From the NCBI GenBank assembly GCA_034670405.1, contig JAXDDX010000144.1:477501-541500 (forward strand): DNA of 64,000 nucleotides, read 5' to 3'. Under the pieces are notes generated by a model. That model was not told the DNA's origin and did no database searches. It saw only the letters and a program-made list of their open reading frames with translations. This stretch comes from Hoplostethus atlanticus. Its lineage: Eukaryota; Chordata; Actinopteri; Trachichthyiformes; Trachichthyidae. The translations under genes and the position numbers were made by a program. Positions 1-12,271 of the stretch are shown in pieces. Numbering within the stretch: position 1 is the first letter of the stretch; each line of letters begins with the position of its first letter.

Positions 1-748
1 AACTTGATGGCTTTTACACTCGGAAAATATTCACCCACCCGTTAATCTGAAGTCAGAGAAGCAGCTGCACACTTGAAATATATTTGCTTAGATTTAATCA
101 CTTGGGCATCAAATTCTCTGCAACAATTTTACGTGCAGATTTAACATTTGTGATGCCCAAGACACCATCTGAGAAGTTGCAGTGGCAGATTCAATTTGTT
201 CTGCCAAGTGCAAGTTTCAAGTGCGGCTGCTACCACATTCATTCAGATGTTCACTTTTACATCTGTAAATGTTTTCTGTCTTCAATCACGCGTGGGTGGA
301 TATTTTCTGAGAGTCGTTCTCAGGTGTTTGTCGAGAAAACCTCCATAGGGAACTTCAACGCCACATCTTCGGCTTTGGTCGCACAGCAGCAGAATGTCCT
401 CATCCACCTTCTGCTTCGTCTAGGGCTTGCTGACCTCTAAAAATCAAAAGAGGACAGTCAGGCGACCTTGTTGGAATCAACTACAGTGTGGAAGGACTTG
501 ACAATTCAGACACAAGTGGAGGTGAATGTCCTACCAGATGTGGAGTGGACCAGGTCATTGTTCAAGGGAGGACCTGCAGGGCTGCTCAGGGGAACCGAAG
601 GGGTGGCCACAGTGGGGCTTGCTGTTGAAGCTCCAACCTGTGAGGAGACCATTAGTACTATTAACAAGAATCACATTCATTCATGGATGAGTCAATTTTT
701 CATTCAGAGATTCCTCACACACACACGGCCATGTCTGAGTTAGGGTGA
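1..748. other. Stretch with no recognised gene
   Basis: Two short open frames lie here on the plus strand (84-440 and 468-743). Neither shows a domain, signal peptide or splice context that I recognise, and their lengths are within what chance allows. The second runs into the L2 tail that starts near 749, so its C-terminus is repeat sequence. I see no obvious tandem repeat or inverted repeat. It could be intergenic DNA or an intron of the neighbouring kinase fragment. Confidence 0.5.
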
Positions 749-1057
749 AAACCCACCTCTTCAGGAAACACTACCCTGACCCTTGCCTATTTGTCGTCAA
801 TTATGTGTCTGAGCTCTTGTTTATTGGCTCTTGTTTATTTGATTCTCTTATTTGTCTCATTTGTTTAAGATAAAGTAGGTTGCTAACTTATTGCACTCTT
901 AACTTAACACTAGTTATGCTCTTAGTTGCTTGTTTAGGAAGGAAATGCACTTACGATTTCTGGTGACTAGTAGTTTTCTTGCCTACCTATGTTGAATGCA
1001 CTCATTGTAAGTCGCTTTGGATAAAAGCGTCTGCTAAATGACTAATGTAATGAACCA
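749..1057 (+). repeat. L2-type LINE 3' tail
   Basis: The segment matches, in the opposite orientation, the 3' end of the L2 copy at 18413-20010, which carries reverse transcriptase remnants. Shared blocks are the 'cacctcttcaggaaacac' start near 754 and the 'gtcgctttggataaaagc' motif near 1012, ending in TAATG-type simple repeats. It is a 5'-truncated insertion of about 300 bp without coding sequence. The same tail recurs at 30172-30352. Confidence 0.8.
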
Positions 1058-1348
1058 AGATGGCACCTGGCTGTGCTTCAGTGGAAGTTCCCCTAGCGCT
1101 GCTGAATGAGGACACATGCAGTTAACATATACTGCTAGCTCAAATTTGTTGTACAGGTACCTTGCAAAAGGACAAACTCACAGTTATGCTCATAGCTAGG
1201 AAGCAAGACTTCCCACTGGACAAGCATGCCAATCAATCAGTTGATCAATTGATGAATCATTCACCTACAGCGCCTACCCCTGTCTGATAACCGATGTGCA
1301 AAGCAGCAATATAAGGACTCACGCCACACATCCAAACACACACACTTA

Positions 1349-2477
<1,129 letters not shown>

Positions 2478-2625
2478 CTGAGTGTGGAAGAACAGCAGCA
2501 CACCAAATCAGAAACATTGTCGTGCTTTGAGGAATAATAATACAACATGGGGAAACATGGTAGAAATGAAACAAGGAGGCATCAGTAGGAGAATGTCACA
2601 ACAGCTGAGACTTATATTACATAAG

Positions 2626-3766
2626 TGCATGATGTCCATATTATCAATATAATGTAGTGCCATCTCTCTCCCTATAGAAGGGGCAATAGAGTAGGCTTTT
2701 TCTTGTTTTAGTATTATGACAATGTTGCACCTTTTGTTTATGGTCTGGTGAGCTGCCTCCCTAGTGTAGTATATGGCTGATTGTGTTTTGTCCCCCTTTA
2801 TTTTGGGTTTCCAAATGGGCGCTGTGAGGAAATGGGTGTGTTCCGACTCCGGGAACGGGCTGACCGCAATAGGCAATCAACAGCCAAGCCTCCCATCGCA
2901 CCAATGAGCTGCCCAAATCAGCAAAATGCCGCTCCTTTAAAAGCCGTGGATGTCGGCCTGCCTGGCGCGACCGGTGAAACTGTGCGACTTGGGAGACTCC
3001 GCACGCCCTGCAATTGCATGAGTATTGTCGTTTTTTTAATCTCGCTAGTGTTTTAATATTGATTGTGTGTCGACAGGCAAAACCCTTTCTCGTTTATTTT
3101 CAATGCAGTAACTGATCACATTGATTATTATATGCCCGTGTGTCCCAGCTCGCACTGATTTCCTGGCGCTACTGCCCATTCTATTGTTCCCTTCCAGCGC
3201 GCTTGTAAGGGTCGGTTCGGCTGTAGTTGGCCCGCTGTTGGAGGGCAGTTCTGTCAATTGTAGCCCTGCATTTTAACGACTGTATTGTCTTTTGTTTACT
3301 TTGTATATTTGCTGTCTTCCTGTTGATTTGTTTTATATTACCGGCCTGGCATAAACCACCTGCAGCTTTGTGGCTATGGCCCTGTAGAGTTTTGATAGGT
3401 TTGGGATAATTGGTTAATTAGTTGCTGGAGATTCTACCACCTTGTATTTTCCTTCTCCCTGTGTTTTGGTGTTGCATGGTGTGCTTTGTTGTGAAATTAG
3501 TTTTTTTTTCTATTTGTATTTTGCTTTACTTTTTCTTTTTTTTTTGAGAATTGGTGTGTAGTGCTTTTGTGTGTGGTGTTAACTAATCCCCTGATTAACC
3601 TGCATAACTGTGGTGGTTGTATTGCTTGCCGGCTTTTAAAGAACAAGAAAAAAAGATATTTTGAATAAATCGATGACTTATTTCTAAAATTGTTTGGTCT
3701 GCACTTTGTCACCGAGGTCCCATTCCAGATCTTTAGTTGATTCCACTGCATTTAAGAACCATTACA
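2626..3766 (+). repeat. Inverted gypsy LTR beside element 1
   Basis: About 1.14 kb here is the near-identical reverse complement of the LTR at 8998-10145. It ends CCATTACA at 3759-3766 as a complete LTR end, while its first roughly nine bases (expected TGTAATGG) are missing. No primer-binding site or polypurine tract adjoins it, so it behaves as a solo LTR. The 5-mer ACATA occurs just before it (2620-2624) and just after it (3767-3771) and may be its target duplication. It lies against the truncated 3' LTR of gypsy element 1. Confidence 0.8.
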
Positions 3767-3770
3767 ACAT

Positions 3771-3940
3771 ACAGGGCCACAGCCACAAAGCTGCAGGTGG
3801 TTTATGCCAGGCCGGTAATATAAAACAAATCAACATTGTCATAATACTAAAAGAAAAAGCCTACTCTATTGCCCCTTCTATATAGGGAGAGAGATGGCAC
3901 TACATTATAGTGATAATATGGACATCATGCACCCATTACA
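3771..3940 (-). repeat. Truncated 3' LTR of gypsy element 1
   Basis: This segment matches the 5' LTR in direct orientation in two blocks: 3771-3831 equals about 9390-9452, and 3832-3940 equals about 10037-10145. The intervening 584 bp and the first roughly 390 bp are missing. It ends CCCATTACA against the polypurine tract at 3941-3952, so it is the real 3' LTR of the minus-strand element. Confidence 0.85.
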
Positions 3941-3952
3941 TCCCCCCTCAGT
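3941..3952 (-). promoter_or_regulatory. Polypurine tract of gypsy element 1
   Basis: On the minus strand ACTGAGGGGGGA directly precedes the TGTAATGG start of the 3' LTR. This is the expected place for the plus-strand DNA primer. Confidence 0.75.
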
Positions 3953-4508
3953 TTTTCACTGCCATGTCCCCATGGCATGCGGAGGCTACTAAGAGACCAT
4001 TCACCTTAAACCTCAAATGTTAGGGTGTGTAGCGACTAGGCCTTTGTCCTTGCGTGGTGCGCTGCGATCGTCGGAAGGTTGGCGTGGAGTCGACTGCCTC
4101 CTGCTGGCCAGTGGGGTGTGGTTGTGCTGGCTGGCCTGCCGGAATTGTCGGTGCCCTGGGATTTGCCTGACCTGGAAAACAGAACATCCCCCCCCTTTGC
4201 ACAACCCGTAATGGTGGCTGAACCTACACTTCTGGTGGCTGATAAGTCACCGGACATGGCCGTAAAAGATTTCTGTGTAACACCTTTTCTGCTCCCTCAC
4301 CATTTTCTGGTTTGACTACATAAACTGGCATATCTGTGTTAGGCTGGTGCACAACAATGTAAGGTGACTTCTCCCAATTGTCTGAAAGCTTACCACAGTC
4401 CTTCGCACCCCGCTGCTTCAGCAGGACCCGTTCCCCAGGCAGAAGTGGAGAACTTAATGGGGCTTGGTCATACTTTTGCTTTTGCTGTCGACGGGTGGCT
4501 CCAAGAGT

Positions 4509-5809
4509 TTAATTTGCTTTCTGGTGGGCGTAGCACAGTTTTTCATGGTGGCGTTTTACCCAGTTGGAGGGGGACTCAGAGGGGTTCGCCGCAGATGTGC
4601 CCAGGACCAGGTCTAAGGGCAGGCGGGGATGCCAGCCGAAGAGCAAGTAGGATGGGGTTTGGCCTGTGGAGCAGTGGACTGTATTGTTATACATTAGTAA
4701 CAGTTCTTGAATGTAGTCAGGCCAATGGATCTTACGGTCTTCCTCCAGGGTGCCTAGGAGTTGGAGTAAAGTGCGGTTAAAGCGTTCAGAACTTCCATTA
4801 CCTTCAGGGTGATATGGTGTAGTACGGCTCTTTTTTTGTCCCATACAGAATGCACAGTTCTTTGACGATTGCTGACTCAAAGACTCAAAGCCCCTTGGTC
4901 AGCATGAAACCTGGATGGACTCCCAAAGAACCGAATTATATTATTCCACATCGCCCTAGCTGTTGTGACTGCAGTTTGATCTTTGGTGGGCACCGCCCAT
5001 GCATACTTGGTAAAATGATCAGTCATCACCAAGACATACTGATGGCCATCAGTGGAGGGGTGCAACTTCAGGAAATCCATAGTTACTAGTTCCAGGGGAT
5101 AGGTGGTTTCAATAGGTACCAGAGGCGCTCTTGTGGTGATAGGGGGCATTTTGCGCAGGGTGCAGCGTGGGCAGGAAGCGCACCATTTGTGGACATCCTT
5201 TGTTTGGTAGGCCCAGAAAAACCTTGAACGGATGAAGGACAGGGTCTTCCCTCGGCCAAAATGACCAGCTTGTTCATGGCATGTTGTCCATACCTGTTGC
5301 TTGTAGGCTTCTGGGAGCACCAGCTGGTGGCATACTTCTAGAGTTCTTGGATCTCTGCGTCTCCGGAAGAGGACACCATCTTGGGAAAACAGTCTACTCC
5401 TTTCCTTCAGGATGCGCAGGGCTTCAGGTGGCAAGGCAGCTCGTTCAGTGGCAGTGGGCTTGTCAGGCTTCTGTAAGAACAACAGCACCTTAGAAATGAC
5501 CAGATCTTGTTGCTGGGCTTGTCTCCAGGCTGTCGGTGTCATACCTGACCACTGATCTTGTACTGCAGTATAGTGAGAGGGGGGTTGATTGGCTGCAGAA
5601 ACACTTCCAGCTGCTCCAGAACAGAGGGCCACCACTACCTCAGCCCTCACTTCAGTGTAGGGGACCACTTCAGCATAATTGTCCTCCGGCAGGCTTGGAT
5701 CCCCCACTGGGACCCTAGAGAGGGCGTCAGCATTTAGGTTTGTCCGGCCAGGTCGAAACTGAATCTTGAAGTTGTAGCTGGACAGACGTGCACACCAGCG
5801 TTGTTCCAC
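4509..5809 (-). pseudogene. RNase H end and integrase of gypsy element 1
   Basis: The 310-residue frame 4877-5809 starts in the RNase H tail (RPGRTNLNADALSRVP), then has an HHCC zinc-binding region (CHEQAGHFGRGKTL, CASCPRC) and the integrase core with VTMDFLK and FHADQG, the first two acidic residues. The frame 4509-4880 supplies the third (HPEGNGSSERFN) and a typical LLLMYNNTVH segment. The two frames overlap by four bases and are separated by an indel near 4880. Integrase would insert the cDNA. Downstream to 3953 there is a C-terminal tail without clear domain. Confidence 0.88.
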
Positions 5810-5829
5810 ACTTCCTAGGTTGACAGGTG

Positions 5830-7019
5830 GGCCAGAGGGTTATTGTCTGTAAAGACAGTGAATGTTGCCCCAAGCAGATATTCTTTAAATTTTTCTGTTA
5901 TCGCCCACTTAAGGGCCAAGAATTCCAATTTAAAGGAACTTCTTCTCAGAAGGATGCAGGCTACGACTTGCATAGGCAATTACCTTTTCCACACCCCCTT
6001 GGACTTGACTAAGGACAGCACCCAGGCGTCGCTTGGTGGCATCAGTGTACAAGAGGAATGGCAAAGAGAAATCTGCAAATGCTAAAATTGGTGCTCTTAC
6101 CAAGGCTTGCTTGAGCTGCTTGAATGCTGCCTCACATTCTGTTGTCCAGTCCTCAAGAGATGGGCTTGTACGGCGAGAAGACTTCTTTGGTTGCCCAGCC
6201 AGTTGAGCATGCAGTGGTGTGGCGATCTTTGAGAAATCTTGAATAAAACGCTGATAGTACCCAATCAGGCCAAGGAATGCCCTGCAGCTCCCTCACCGTT
6301 TGGGGACGTGGCCATTCGGCCACTGCCTGCACTCGTTCCTTCATTGGAGTTACTCCGTCTTCTGTTACCATATGTCCCAAGTACTGCACCTTAGCTTGAA
6401 AGAGGTGGCATTTGGTGGGTTTTAACTTCAGGCCATTTTGGGTCAGGCGCTGGAACACAAGTTCTAGATTTTTCAGATGAGAGGGGAAATCATGTGAGAA
6501 GACAATAACATCGTCTAGGTATATCAAAAGGGACTGAAAGTTTTGATCACCCAGACATGACTCTGTCTTTGAAAAGTGGCCGGGGCATTACACAGCCCAA
6601 AGGGCAGTCTACTGAATTCGTAGAGCCCCATGGGTGTGGTAAATGCTGTCTTTTCCTGGTCCGTGGGATGCACAGGTACCTGCCAGTATCCGCTGGCCAG
6701 GTCCAACGTGGAAAAGAACTTGGCCTTGGAGAGCATAGTGAGTGACTCCTCTATACGGGGCAGGGGAAAAGCATCTTTACGTGTTATGCCGTGTAGTGCC
6801 ATCCTTCTTGCGCACCAAGACTATTGGCGAGGCCCAAGGGCTGGTGCTCTTGCTGATCACCCCTGCCTCCAACATGCCTTGGATCAAGGTACGCACCTCC
6901 TGGTAGAGATTAGGTGGAATCTGTCGGTGGCGCTCTCTCACCGGTGGTGCATCCCCTGTGGGAATCTGGTGAACCACTGCATCAGCCTGTCCGTAGTCAT
7001 GGTCAAACATTGAAAACAC
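5830..7019 (-). pseudogene. Reverse transcriptase/RNase H region of gypsy element 1
   Basis: Minus-strand frames 6777-7019, 6524-6802 and 6153-6527 give consecutive RT blocks: SPWASPIVLVRKKDGT (fingers), FSTLDLASGYWQVPV (first catalytic Asp), LPFGLCNAPATFQ, then MIYLDDVIVF with the catalytic YLDD, and KCHLFQAKVQYLGH. RNase H sequence follows through 5830 but is out of any long frame. At least three frame changes and some scrambled ends (for example after 6560) break it. The usual role is copying element RNA into DNA and removing the RNA strand. Family assignment to Ty3/gypsy rests on the RT motifs and the integrase position. Confidence 0.85.
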
Positions 7020-7440
7020 CTCTGTGTTTACACAGGAAAGCCTTTATCTGCTGCCTCTCTTCTGGGGTTCAGTTTCCATCACCTGCTGCAGCTGGACACT
7101 CACTGTGTCGTGTGATTCCAAAGCCAAGTCCACCCCTTCTGAAAACACATCAGTAGACATTACTAGGGACAAGCAAGCAAGCAAGCAAGCTTTGATAACG
7201 TTTCAGGTGTACTGGGGCTATCCCCAGGTTTTTGAGCCTCACTGGAACCCTACCACCATCAGCACTGACCACCGCTCTGGCGACCAGACAGGAACGGTCA
7301 TGGTTATCCTGGTCAGACAATGGCTCCACCATGGCTAGATATGGACGTCCTCCTGGACCTCCCTTCCCACCCTTCCCATGAGTACCATTTCCTGCTTAGG
7401 TGGAACAGTGACATTATACAGTGCACGTACATACCCCACT

Positions 7441-7979
7441 TCACCATCTGGTTGGGTGAATCTTGCTTCCTGGCTGCAGATAGCCAGGGCATTTTTTCCA
7501 TGCTCTTTGGCCCATTGGATTGGCTTGGAGGGCGAGCCCAGTCCTTAAAATGTCATTTTCAACTAGCGTGCCCCAGCACCGTTGGATAATATTCATCCCC
7601 AAGAGACAATGGTCTTTAACAATAATAATGCCACATTTTGGAAGTAGCATAGTGCCAATGTTCAGAGTTACCTCTATGCACCCAACATAAGGAATCTGTT
7701 GGCTGCCTTTAGCCTCAGCCAAGTGGAGGGATCTTGAAGCTTGGTTCCCTGCTCACCGAATAATTGCTGGAACGTGCTTTGCTTGAGCATGGTGACTTGT
7801 GAGCCTGTGTCAAGGATAAAAGCTATCTCCTCACCTGATAGGTTTACCTTGACAATCGGCAAATCACCAATGAGGCCCTCTCTGCACACATTTACAGGAG
7901 CTGAACCACCGCCCCTAGCAGTGGGGTTTAGTCGTTTAAAGGCGGCTGAGGAGAGGACTGACTTCTCCGTCTTGGGCAA
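7441..7979 (-). pseudogene. Aspartic protease region of gypsy element 1
   Basis: The frame at 7674-7979 overlaps the gag end and contains FILDTGSQVT, the retropepsin active-site motif D-T/S-G. A second overlapping frame (7441-7722) continues it with IVKDHCLLGMNII, which resembles the usual hydrophobic-hydrophobic-LG-hydrophobic strand near the protease end. The two pieces are in different frames, so one indel separates them. The protease would release gag and pol products. Without a single frame this copy is dead. Confidence 0.8.
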
Positions 7980-8962
7980 AAGCGCTGAATGTGCCCTGGT
8001 GTTTGGCTCTGATTACATATGGGCCTTCCTTGGTCATCATACTGAAACAGGTTGCCTGAGGGAGGTGGGGGGAGTGTATTGCCCTGACTTGGCCGGGGAG
8101 AGTATGGAGCTGGAGACTGGCGCCGCCATGTACCTCTGTCATATTGGGTGATATGTGGTCTAGGGTATTGGGCCGCCAAGCCCTGGAATTCTGCCCTAAG
8201 CTCACCGACAACATCTTTAGCTAGAGCAGCCATTTGCGATTTTAGTTCCTCTGCCATTTCAGATTTGAGGTCTTGGCGGAGCTGCTTTAAGTCTAATGGT
8301 GGAGGAGGTGGGATTGGGGTGTGGCTAGTTGCAAAACAGCTCTGTGACACTCCATCAGCTTTTATACGAAGCATGGCTTCTGCCTTTACCTTAGAGAAAG
8401 ACATTCCTGGGTCTGTCAAGACGAGTGTTCTGAGCTCCCGCCGGAGTGTTCGGTCTTGAAGGCCCTCCAGGAGTTGGTCTCTCATTAGCCGGTCCATGTT
8501 GCCTTGATTATCAGGGTCTTTGTTCTTCAGCTTCAGAAACAGTTCTTGTAGCTGTAATGTGAACTCAGAGACTGTTTCAGATGGTTCCTGCCTACAGCTG
8601 AAACAGAGGGAGCGAAGAACTGAGGCAGACATTTGATCACCATATAACTCTTTCAAGGCAGCAAATATTTTATCAGAGCTATTCCTTTCTCTTTGATCTA
8701 AAATCAGAATTTGCCTTTTGGCTTCCCCTTCTAAGCTGTTAATGATGAGGTCAACTTGCACATTATCTGGCACCTTGCACATTTTAAACATGGCCTTCAA
8801 ATTAGCTTGCCACTCCCCCAAACTAATATCTGAATTCCTACCCCGAAATTTTTGTCCCCACATGTTTGCAGAAAAGAAAGGAGGCATAAACATAGGCATA
8901 AAGCCAGGCTGTGTAGTTTCATTTTCCTCATCACTCATTATGTTAGAATACACAATTGCCAC
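7928..8962 (-). CDS. Gag-like protein of gypsy element 1
   Basis: An uninterrupted 344-residue frame lies just inside the 5' LTR. Residues about 45-190 carry the helical retrotransposon gag region (SLGEWQANLKAMFKM, then ELYGDQ and a QLQELFLKL stretch), followed by proline-rich linkers (around residues 215-225 and 285-305). A C-terminal zinc-knuckle-like segment reads ICNQSQTPGHIQRFCP: it keeps the C, H and last C positions, but the second cysteine is serine, so the knuckle is probably inactive. A nearer start MSDEEN is possible eight residues in. Gag forms the virus-like particle and binds the RNA. The next frame (protease) overlaps the 3' end, as expected for a frameshifted gag-pol. This is the best preserved part of the element. 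Confidence 0.85.
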   Translation of the reverse strand: MAIVYSNIMSDEENETTQPGFMPMFMPPFFSANMWGQKFRGRNSDISLGEWQANLKAMFKMCKVPDNVQVDLIINSLEGEAKRQILILDQRERNSSDKIFAALKELYGDQMSASVLRSLCFSCRQEPSETVSEFTLQLQELFLKLKNKDPDNQGNMDRLMRDQLLEGLQDRTLRRELRTLVLTDPGMSFSKVKAEAMLRIKADGVSQSCFATSHTPIPPPPPLDLKQLRQDLKSEMAEELKSQMAALAKDVVGELRAEFQGLAAQYPRPHITQYDRGTWRRQSPAPYSPRPSQGNTLPPPPSGNLFQYDDQGRPICNQSQTPGHIQRFCPRRRSQSSPQPPLND

Positions 8963-8977
8963 CGGAACTCAGACCAG

Positions 8978-8995
8978 ATCCTGCCGACTACGCCA
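8978..8995 (-). promoter_or_regulatory. Primer-binding site of gypsy element 1
   Basis: Two bases inside the 5' LTR the minus strand reads TGGCGTAGTCGGCAGGAT. The leading TGG is the complement of a tRNA CCA end, and the position is right for priming of minus-strand DNA synthesis. I could not assign the tRNA. Confidence 0.7.
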
Positions 8996-8997
8996 GT

Positions 8998-10145
8998 TGT
9001 AATGGTTCTTAAGTGCAGTGGAATCAACTAAAGATCTGGAATGGGACCTCGGTGACAAAGTGCAGACCAAACAATTTTAGAAATAAGTCATCGATTTATT
9101 CAAAATATTTCTTTTTTTTCTTGTTCTTTAAAAGCCGGCAAGCAATACAACCGCCACAGTTATGCAGGTTAATCAGGGGATTAGTTAACACCACACACAA
9201 AAGCACTACACATCAATTCTCCAAAAAAAAAAAAAGGTAAAGCAAAATACAAATAGAATAAATAGAAAAAAACAAATTTCACAACAAAGCACACCATGCA
9301 ACACCAAAACACAGGTAAAAGGAAAATACAAGGTGGTAGAATCTCCAGCAACTAATTAACCAATTATCCCAAACCTATCAAAACTCTACAGGGCCATAGC
9401 CACAAAGCTGCAGGTGGTTTATGCCAGGCCGGTAATATAAAACAAATCAACAGGAAGACAGCAAATAACAAAGTAAACAAAAGACAATACAGTCGTTAAA
9501 ATGCAGGGCTACAATTGACAGAACTGCCCTCCAACAGCGGGCCAACTACAGCCGAACCGACCCTTACAAGCGCGCTGGAAGGGAACAATAGAATGGGCAG
9601 TAGCGCCAGGAAATCAGTGCGAGCTGGGACACACGCGCATATAATAATCAGTGATCAGTTACTGCATTGAAAATAAACGAGAAAGCGTTTTGCCTGTCGA
9701 CACACAATCAATATTAAAACACTAGCGAGATTAAAAAAAACGACAATACTCATGCAATTGCAGGGCGTGCGGAGTCTCCCAAGTCGCACAGTTTCACCGG
9801 TCGCGCCAGGCAGGCAGACATCCACGGCTTTTAAAGGAGCGGCATTTTGCTGATTTGGGCAGCTCATTGGTGCGATGGGAGACTTGCCTATTGCGGTCAG
9901 CCCGTTCCCGGAGTCGGAACACACCCATTTCCTCACAGCGCCCATTTGGAAACCCAAAATAAAGGGGGACAAAACACAATCAGCCATACACTACACTAGG
10001 GAGGCAGCTCACCAGACCATAAACAAAAGGTGCAACATTGTCATAATACTAAAACAAGAAAAAGCCTACTCTATTGCCCCTTCTATATAGGGAGAGAGAT
10101 GGCACTACATTATATTGATAATATGGACATCATGCACCCATTACA
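8998..10145 (-). repeat. 5' LTR of gypsy element 1
   Basis: The 1148-bp repeat has TGTAATGG/CCATTACA inverted termini, read on the minus strand as TGTAATGGGTGC through CCATTACA. It borders the primer-binding site at 8978-8995. Parts recur in direct orientation at 3771-3940 and the whole recurs inverted at 2626-3766. It contains short A- and T-runs but no gene; open frames within it are chance. Confidence 0.9.
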
Positions 10146-10394
10146 TCCTAAAGCAAAGAAACTGTGAAAATAAATAAATTATTGCTTATTCTACAAAGAT
10201 ATTCTAAAATGGCCTGGACAGATTTGTTGGTACCCCAAGATTATAAATAATTGGATTATAGTGATATTTCAAACTAACTGTTTTCTTTAATTAGTATCAC
10301 ACCTGTCTTCAATCTTATAATCAGTCATTCAGCCTATTTAAATGGAGAAAAGTAGTCACTGCTGTTTGGTATCATTGTGTGCACCACACTGAAC

Positions 10395-10822
10395 ATGGAC
10401 CAGAGAAAGCAAAGGACAGAGTTGTCTGAGGAGATCAGAAAGAAAATTATAGACAAGCATGTTAAAGGTAAAGGCTATAAGACCATCTCCAAGCAGCTTG
10501 ATGTTCCTGTGACTACAGTTGCAAATATTATTAAGAAGTTTAAGGTCCATGGGACTGTAGCCAACCTCCCTGGACATGGCCGCAAGAGGAAAATCGACCC
10601 CAGATTGAACAGAAGGATAGTGCGAATGGTAGAAAAAGAGCCAAGGACAACTTCCAAAGAGATACAAGCTCAACTCCAAGGTCGAGGTACATCAGTGTCT
10701 GATCGCACCATCCGTCGCTTTTTGAATGACAGTGGAAGACCCAGGAGGACTCCACTTTTGAAAGAAAAACATAAAAAAGCCAGACTGGAATTTGCTAAAA
10801 TGCATATTGAGGACAAGGACAA
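10395..10822 (+). pseudogene. Tc1 transposase, N-terminal half
   Basis: Starting MDQRKQRTELSEEIRKKIID, this half contains the paired-type DNA-binding region with two helix-turn-helix units (YKTISKQLDVPVTTVANIIKK and the TSKEIQAQLQ to TIRRFLNDSG part) separated by the GHGRKRKI linker. It ends inside MHIEDKD where the LINE begins; the open frame continues into LINE sequence and gives a false C-terminus. The protein would bind the terminal repeats. Confidence 0.88.
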
Positions 10823-11339
10823 CAAGGACTGTTTGCCACTCTCGCTGTTTTCGCCGCCCGGTGTTTTGCAAACCGTTTCGCTAAACTTCGCTCCATCTAA
10901 AACTTTAGATCACCGAATCCCACCAGACAACTACAGATTCAGTTTATTTTATTTTATTTTATTTATTTTTTTCTTTCATCCGTCAATTTTTCCACCAGCA
11001 TATTTTTTTATCTCAGCCGCCAGCTTCCCCGTACAACCCGACCTAGTCTCCCAATTATACCGGCAAGGGTAAGCATGGCTTCTTGTTCGCCGTGCCCCTC
11101 TTGTGTGCTCGTTTTAGAGAGCTTGTCTCTGTTAGAGAGACGTGTCCGTCAGTTAGAAGCGTATAGGCTGATTACCTTAGACGAGACGGGCACCACAGAC
11201 AGTCTAGATCCACTCCATCTAGCCGGCTCATGAGCGCTAGCAGTAGCCCGAGTGTTAGCGAAGATAGCGTAGCTCCATCGGCAGTGGGTGACGAGTTTGT
11301 CCCGGACATCGGAGAGCCCGCCGGCTCCAGCCACCAGTT

Positions 11340-11975
11340 GTGCGGCCCGATTCGCCACCGGTGCTACCGATGGCTAATCGTTTTACTGTTCTTGCTAGTC
11401 CCTGTGTTCGGCCCGTCTCCCCTGCTCCCCGGACCCGCCGACTGTCTCGCACCCTAGTTATTGGCGATTCCATCACCCCTAATGTTAGGCTTGAGTCGCC
11501 GGCCGAGGTTTTCTGTTTACCCTGGGCCAGAGTTATCGACATTGAGGCTAACTTAAGGGTGCTGGTGAACAATAGGTTCAGACACAAGGGTAAGAAAGAG
11601 GCAAACGGTCCACCCAGTGAGTACAGCAACATCATAGTACACGTCGGCGCCAATGACATCAGGATGAGGCAATCGGAGGTCACCAAGCTCAACATAGCCA
11701 GGACATGTGACCTCGCTAGGAAGATGTGTCGGCATCGATTAATTGTCTCTGGCCCCTTACCTTTCGCGAGGGGCAATGATGAGAGTTATAGCAGATTAGT
11801 CTCCCTCAACCTCTGGCTGGCGAAGTTCTGTGATGAAAAGGGATTAGTCTTTTTAGATAACTGGCCCTCCTTCTGGGGCAAACCCGGCTTGCTGAAAGCT
11901 GACGGCCTCCACCCTAATGGGGTAGGCGCTGCTTTATTATCTAGCAACATAGATAGATGTTTAAGGGAAAGCTGA
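11340..11975 (+). CDS. L2 ORF1: SGNH-hydrolase-like protein
   Basis: This 211-residue frame is open to its stop. It contains the SGNH hydrolase blocks in order: LVIGDSITPNV (nucleophile Ser), IIVHVGANDIRM (block with Gly and Asn), and KADGLHPNGVGA (the Asp-x-x-His block). Esterase-type ORF1 proteins are known in CR1/L2 LINEs, including a zebrafish L2 element; their part in retrotransposition is not settled. A shorter in-frame start MANRF lies at residue 11. Upstream, 11080-11340 has a serine-rich frame that may be the true N-terminus but is in another phase. All catalytic residues appear retained. Confidence 0.85.
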   Translation: MRPDSPPVLPMANRFTVLASPCVRPVSPAPRTRRLSRTLVIGDSITPNVRLESPAEVFCLPWARVIDIEANLRVLVNNRFRHKGKKEANGPPSEYSNIIVHVGANDIRMRQSEVTKLNIARTCDLARKMCRHRLIVSGPLPFARGNDESYSRLVSLNLWLAKFCDEKGLVFLDNWPSFWGKPGLLKADGLHPNGVGAALLSSNIDRCLRES

Positions 11976-12271
11976 CCTCTGTCCGTAGAGCTCGCCGGGA
12001 TGCAGGTGATTAGAGAACCTGCTAGGCCTAGAAAGGGTGTGGAGTCTGCCAGGTTAGAGCTTACAGCAGAACAAACTGAGACTGAGACTCGCCATTTTCT
12101 CTCGATCTGAAAATTACAGTACAGTCCTTCCAATTACGACTATCTTTCTCCCACTGCGCCCGTCAAATTTCCTACCAACCCACAGTAAATTACAGCAGCT
12201 TAATTGAAATTAGACCCACGCATACTGCCATTAACATTAATAGAAATTCTGGCAGTATTGAACGCCTCACT

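Larger units (their letters stand above)
3771..10145 (-). mobile_element. Ty3/gypsy LTR retrotransposon 1 (degenerate)
   Basis: This minus-strand element has the order LTR, primer-binding site, gag, protease, reverse transcriptase, RNase H, integrase, polypurine tract, LTR, which is the Ty3/gypsy order. The 5' LTR (8998-10145) is complete; the 3' LTR (3771-3940) is reduced to two blocks. The coding region is split over several frames, so no polyprotein can be made from this copy. The inverted LTR at 2626-3766 abuts its 3' end. Separate entries describe the parts. Confidence 0.9.

Noticed and set aside
4013-4315. Five overlapping short frames on both strands
   Set aside because: They are shadows over the 3' tail of gypsy element 1 pol; none has a domain.
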